In this document: positions 18,025 to 21,544 of the stretch, piece by piece
How positions within the stretch are numbered: the stretch's first letter is position 1
How the letters are laid out: each line of letters starts with the position of its first letter
Source of the DNA: Hypsibius dujardini
Lineage: Eukaryota; Tardigrada; Eutardigrada; Parachela; Hypsibiidae
DNA: 21,544 nucleotides
Direction: 5' to 3'
Assembly (NCBI GenBank): GCA_001579985.1
Contig: LRSR01013535.1
Span: forward strand, 1-21,544
Program-made: the position numbers and the translations under genes
Notes under the pieces: generated by a model
Databases searched by the model: none
What the model saw: only the letters and a program-made list of their open reading frames with translations
What the model was told of the DNA's origin: nothing

Positions 18025-20624
18025 CTATGTTAGCGTATCTTCCCGGAAGCGATAAGCTAGAGAAATAGCAATCACGCCGATGACAAGAGATGTCCCAACA
18101 ATGACCATCCAAGGTTTGCAGCTTCGGTTAGCAACTCGTTCTACTTCTTCTTGCTTTCGCTTTATGGCTTCGACCTTTTGACGCAGCTGTTCCGACCGGT
18201 CCTTGCGCTGTTGCCGCAGTGCAGCATCTCTGGACAAGAAAAAGAGCATAACGTAAACAGCTTGCGAAGAGAATGTCTTTATTCTCTGACGTGCTTCGCC
18301 CTTGATTGACTGATCAAATCTTTTTCTGAGTTCTCTGAGCTATTTTCCACAGCAAGGTATTAATTTACTGTTGTCGTTTTGGTTGTGTGTGTTTTGCCGG
18401 CAGATAGTAACTAGTAATAAGACTCAAAGAAGAAGATGAAGAAAAAGGATAAAATCTTGGCACACACACACATCAAACACTTTCAGTGGGGTGAAAGCAA
18501 AATCACAATAAGGAACCCAAAACTAGAGGAAGCACCACTTCCGCAAACGAAAACAGGGGCGAAAATAAGCCCCCAAGCCGAACCGGTCGCTCAGTACCTT
18601 GCCTGCTGGTCGGTTTGAGCCGGAATGCCGTCCACAACGCCGTCGGGGACATGAACAACAGAGGGTACCACTGAAAAAGCGCTCATCGAACCATCGCCCC
18701 CCAACAGGCCGTGTGCGGTTTGGGATGCTGCTGCAGACTCGGACATGGGGAGCAGCTGAATTTTGCATGTTTCTACGTCAACTTTTTGGCGTTTTCCATT
18801 GAGGAGGGCGTCTTGCACGTCCATCGAGGAGGTTCTGCCGTCTTGCCGTAGTAGTTCCCGTCGTGGCGAGCCAGTATCGGGGAGCAGTGTCGCTATAGCA
18901 CTGTCCGGCTCCGGATGATTCTAGATGCAAACAAAATGTGAGTCATCTTTGGACACAATTGCGTGACGTGGTTGGGTATGCCCATTGGGTATGTATGGGT
19001 GACTATTCATCCGATGTGGGCTTCCTCCTCGTAAGGGGGCAGGATATTGTTAAACAAACCAGTTAAAACAAACCGGCACGCACAATGGGCAAAGACACGG
19101 GACGATGGTTCATGGATGGGCTGGCAGCAGGCGTCTGTATAGAAATACGCTTCTTTCCCTTGATGATGGCCTGGTAGCAAAACCGCAACTGCTCATATGT
19201 TTGCACAAAGCCCATCCGCTTTTCGCGTAATTCTAGGAGCTTTTGCGGTATATCCACCATACGATAGAGTGCCAACTGCAGAGCAGAGCAAGTCAACATT
19301 AGGGCCGCTTTTACGATAATATAGCAATGGCAAACAAGCGAGCCTGCGCTGCAGCCACGAATAAGACATCATTACCAGGGCGAGGCATACGTCGACCAGC
19401 ACAAACGTGCCGGTCCTTCCGATCCCTACAGTGGAGGAAGAAATGTTGAACGAAGGAAAGCAGGGCGCCTTGTTATTATACACACTCATAATAAAGCGCG
19501 ATCGCATACCTGCCGTACAGTGGACTGTCACCGGGTCGCACTCTTGCTGGTTAGGCTTGACGTCGAAGCATCCGGACTGACGTACAGCAAAGAGAAAGTC
19601 GAGAAATTCATCGGGGCATTGCGGCACGCCAAAATCCGGCCAGTGGGTGAAGTGGAACTGCGCTATCGTGCGTTCTTCCGCCTGCGGGTCTTCGTGGTCT
19701 TTTCTCCGGCGGGAGAGCTTGAGGGTGCGAACGATGAAAACGGGATTTTCCACTTGGGTAGTCAGAGTGACGGTCAATTCGTGACATTGATCGGAATCGT
19801 CGAATGTCAGGGACGCACCCAAATCCTGAGGCCAGTACGCTGCACATGTTGGCTATAAACCGTTCAAGTCTTGCATCAGCAATCTAAATTGCTACTAGGA
19901 GGAAGCAGTAACATTTCTAATAGTGGCGTACCATTCCTTTCTCGATGAGGCTGTTTAGCATAACGATGGCTGGACTGTTATGCGTCCAGATCATTTCCCA
20001 TAAATGTCCTACGGTGCTCGTCAACGGGCCCTGCAATTTACGACGATCAAATACTAGTAAACAAGCGGGTTAATATTTATAAATTAAACCTGACGAAACT
20101 ATAGCCGAACTGAACTTGTCAAGCAATCAATAAACAAACCCAAAATCAAGCAATCAACCAAAAAACACTCAACAGGCGAAGGTTTGATAATCGTTCAATC
20201 AAAAAAATACCTGAGAGCAAATGTAGGATCGCCTCGCGTCGGGAACTTGTACGAAGCTGGCGTTGATGTAATCAGAAGAATTTTTCGAGCATGGCTGAAG
20301 CAAAACTCGCGTTTGGTCATCTGTAAAGGGGAAAGCAAATCGAAACAGTTGACGAAGTTCAAAAAATTCTTGCTACACAAACGCATACAGGGAAGCACGT
20401 CCCGAAAACGGTTCCGCAATTTGCTTTCAGCCTTCTTGGCCTCCTCCGTCGTGAACTCGGCTGTCTGTTTTTCGCCCTTTGTTTTAAGCTCCTACCAGAA
20501 AACCCCCATTAATCAATGAGGGCGAGAATAGTACGAAGACAAGCAGAATAATACGCAGTACCGCAAAAATCTTTTGCCATCGCGAATTAGTCTCGATGTC
20601 CTCGTACTGCTCGTCGATGGACAT
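18025..20624 (-). CDS. PTP1B/TCPTP-like non-receptor tyrosine phosphatase with C-terminal membrane anchor
   Basis: Nine exons: 20624-20562, 20491-20389, 20320-20211, 20030-19932, 19852-19510, 19425-19376, 19275-19084, 18920-18598, 18229-18025. Phases agree throughout and give 495 aa (human PTP1B has 435). It should dephosphorylate phosphotyrosine on signalling proteins from the ER surface. Motifs: N-terminal EQYEDIETNSRWQKIF; pTyr loop NRFRDV at 48-53; DYINAS; CAAYWPQD; WPDFGVP at 196-202 (general acid Asp198); signature HCTAGIGRTGTF with Cys237 and Arg243; Q-loop QTYEQLRF (Gln285). Catalytic residues are intact. The usual pTyr-loop Tyr (PTP1B Tyr46) is Phe50. After a variable region come a charged helix (about 432-462) and a hydrophobic tail WMVIVGTSLVIGVIAISLAY (468-487), matching PTP1B/TCPTP tail anchors. 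The donor after exon 7 (ATT|GTGCGT) is the least certain junction. An in-frame ATG at 20696 would add 24 aa; homology favours 20624. Confidence 0.93.
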
Positions 20625-20713
20625 TTTCTTCAGTTTCCGGAGAGTGGGAGTAGAGGAGGAGTCCTTATCACGCCACAAGGATGGAAAGCACTGCATAAAT
20701 TGTTGTTGTCACG

Positions 20714-21290
20714 TTAAGAAAACAGCTCCTCCAAGAAAAGACGTTGCCCACGGTATCGCTCCTGAAAATCCCGCAATAACAGCTCTTGCACCAAATTCAA
20801 TAACAGCTCTTGCACCCAATTCAGTAACAGGTCTTGCACCAAATTCAATAACAGCTCTGGCACCGGGAAAATGTTAAAATGTTAAAATGTTAGCTAAAAG
20901 GATGTGATTAAAATCAGCAGAGTCGTACCGCACGCACGAATGAGAAGATTGAATGAAGAATTTTAAATGATCGAATGACAAATTATGAGAGAAAATTGCC
21001 CCGTGTAGTTCTCTTCTTTTTTTCGTCACAACTTACCAATAACCGCTCCGGTCGTTTTCGCCAAAACAGTTTGATCAGCTGCTTGGCATCGGAAAAACCA
21101 CAACCAGAAGCCTTCTGCTCAAATATATCGCAGACCAAAAAAGCTTCAAGACACTCAAAATCTGCCACTGACTCGCGAAATGAATTTCCTCCTGACTCAC
21201 AAATCCCAAGTAAAACCCAAGGAGAATTCCAGTCCGTGAAATAAGCGATCCGACTTCTAAACTTCGAGGCGAATAATAAAATGTTCAACT
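20714..21290 (-). CDS. Partial hypothetical gene, probable exon(s) upstream of the phosphatase
   Basis: A minus-strand open stretch from about 21290 to 21048 contains no internal ATG and ends in a strong donor, TTATTG|GTAAGT. It encodes a non-repetitive peptide including FECLEAFLVCDIFEQ and DAKQLIKLFWRKRPERLL. I recognise no family. Its 5' acceptor is uncertain (AAG or TTTAG near 21262-21270). Two phase-0 continuations exist: an acceptor ATTTTCAG|GAG at 20761 giving a short C-terminus ERYRGQRLFLEELFS and a stop at 20714; or an acceptor TTTATGCAG near 20692 leading in frame into the phosphatase N-terminus. In the first case a separate gene ends only about 90 bases before the phosphatase start. 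Upstream sequence to the window edge (21291-21544) has an open minus frame but no clear exon. Confidence 0.45.
20775..20870. repeat. 24-bp minisatellite, four units
   Basis: Units at 20775, 20799, 20823 and 20847 follow aataacagctcttgcaccaaattc, with the last unit decayed at its right end. The 24-bp period keeps both strands open: plus reads ITALAPNS repeats, minus reads ELLLNLVQ-like or VIEFGARA-like repeats depending on frame. It is followed at 20867-20892 by three copies of aaaatgtt. By the proposed splice model it lies in an intron of the partial minus-strand gene. Confidence 0.93.
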
Positions 21291-21544
21291 TTTAACTCAT
21301 AAGGGACGATAACTTTTCTGGAAACCCACACCCGCACGTTCCCGAACTTCCCAAAACTTCGCCTTAATATTCCCAAAAAGTCTAAAGTTCGCGGCAGACA
21401 AGATCCAGGTGTCTCCGGGGCCTAAAACATACGGCCTGGGGGGACTAGATCGCAGAAATTCGTATAATAAATTTCTTGGAAAAACTCTGTGAACAACTGC
21501 CATACAGCTGTACATTAGAATGAGGGGGCTGTACATTCAGCCAA
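21291..21544. other. Window edge, unresolved
   Basis: The minus strand is open from about 21536 to 21297 but ends without a convincing donor in frame. Peptide content (for example FPRNLLYEFLRSS) hints weakly at an F-box-like start but does not continue as one, so no gene is called. Confidence 0.3.

Noticed and set aside
21297-21536. F-box-like start in the minus-strand frame at the window edge
   Set aside because: Only a short LPxxLLxE-like word matches; the following residues do not fit the F-box pattern.

Overview
The window is animal nuclear DNA. All four confident genes have several GT-AG introns, and splice phases agree at every junction I traced. Intergenic and intronic DNA is full of simple repeats and palindromic elements. 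The gene families (an LDLa/SRCR/trypsin type II membrane protein, Rho GTPase, CCHC zinc-knuckle CNBP, and PTP1B/TCPTP phosphatase) are typical of Metazoa. Short introns and compact spacing fit an invertebrate, possibly a tardigrade or other ecdysozoan, but nothing here fixes the taxon.

Layout: 1-807 has no recognised gene. 808-941 is a frame-broken copy of the last exon of the neighbouring protease-like gene. 1484-1750 is a (CGTTA)n array. 1836-6307 (minus, nine exons) encodes a corin/TTSP-like membrane protein of about 844 aa. Its protease domain has lost the catalytic His and Ser and the normal activation site, so it should be a pseudoprotease. Its larger introns carry simple repeats, most of them TCTG/TGTC-like and all on the same strand. 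6308-10937 has no convincing gene but holds four palindromic (foldback) elements, including a near-perfect 78-bp-arm hairpin. 10938-14290 (minus, six exons) is a Rho-family GTPase of 200 aa; one intron holds another foldback element and another holds a TIR-bounded insertion of about 1.1 kb. 15946-17186 (plus, six exons) is a glycine-rich CNBP-like protein with four zinc knuckles, built with a 4-nt coding first exon and a 23-nt microexon. 18025-20624 (minus, nine exons) is an active-looking, tail-anchored PTP1B/TCPTP-like phosphatase of 495 aa. 20714-21290 holds at least one further probable minus-strand exon with a 24-bp minisatellite beside it.

The genes do not form an evident pathway or operon; they are ordinary neighbours. 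The most notable features are the dead protease domain with a decayed exon copy beside it, and the cluster of five unlike-looking inverted-repeat elements between 7.1 and 11.5 kb. No computation was run: all exon borders were read by eye from splice motifs, reading-frame continuity and remembered family patterns.
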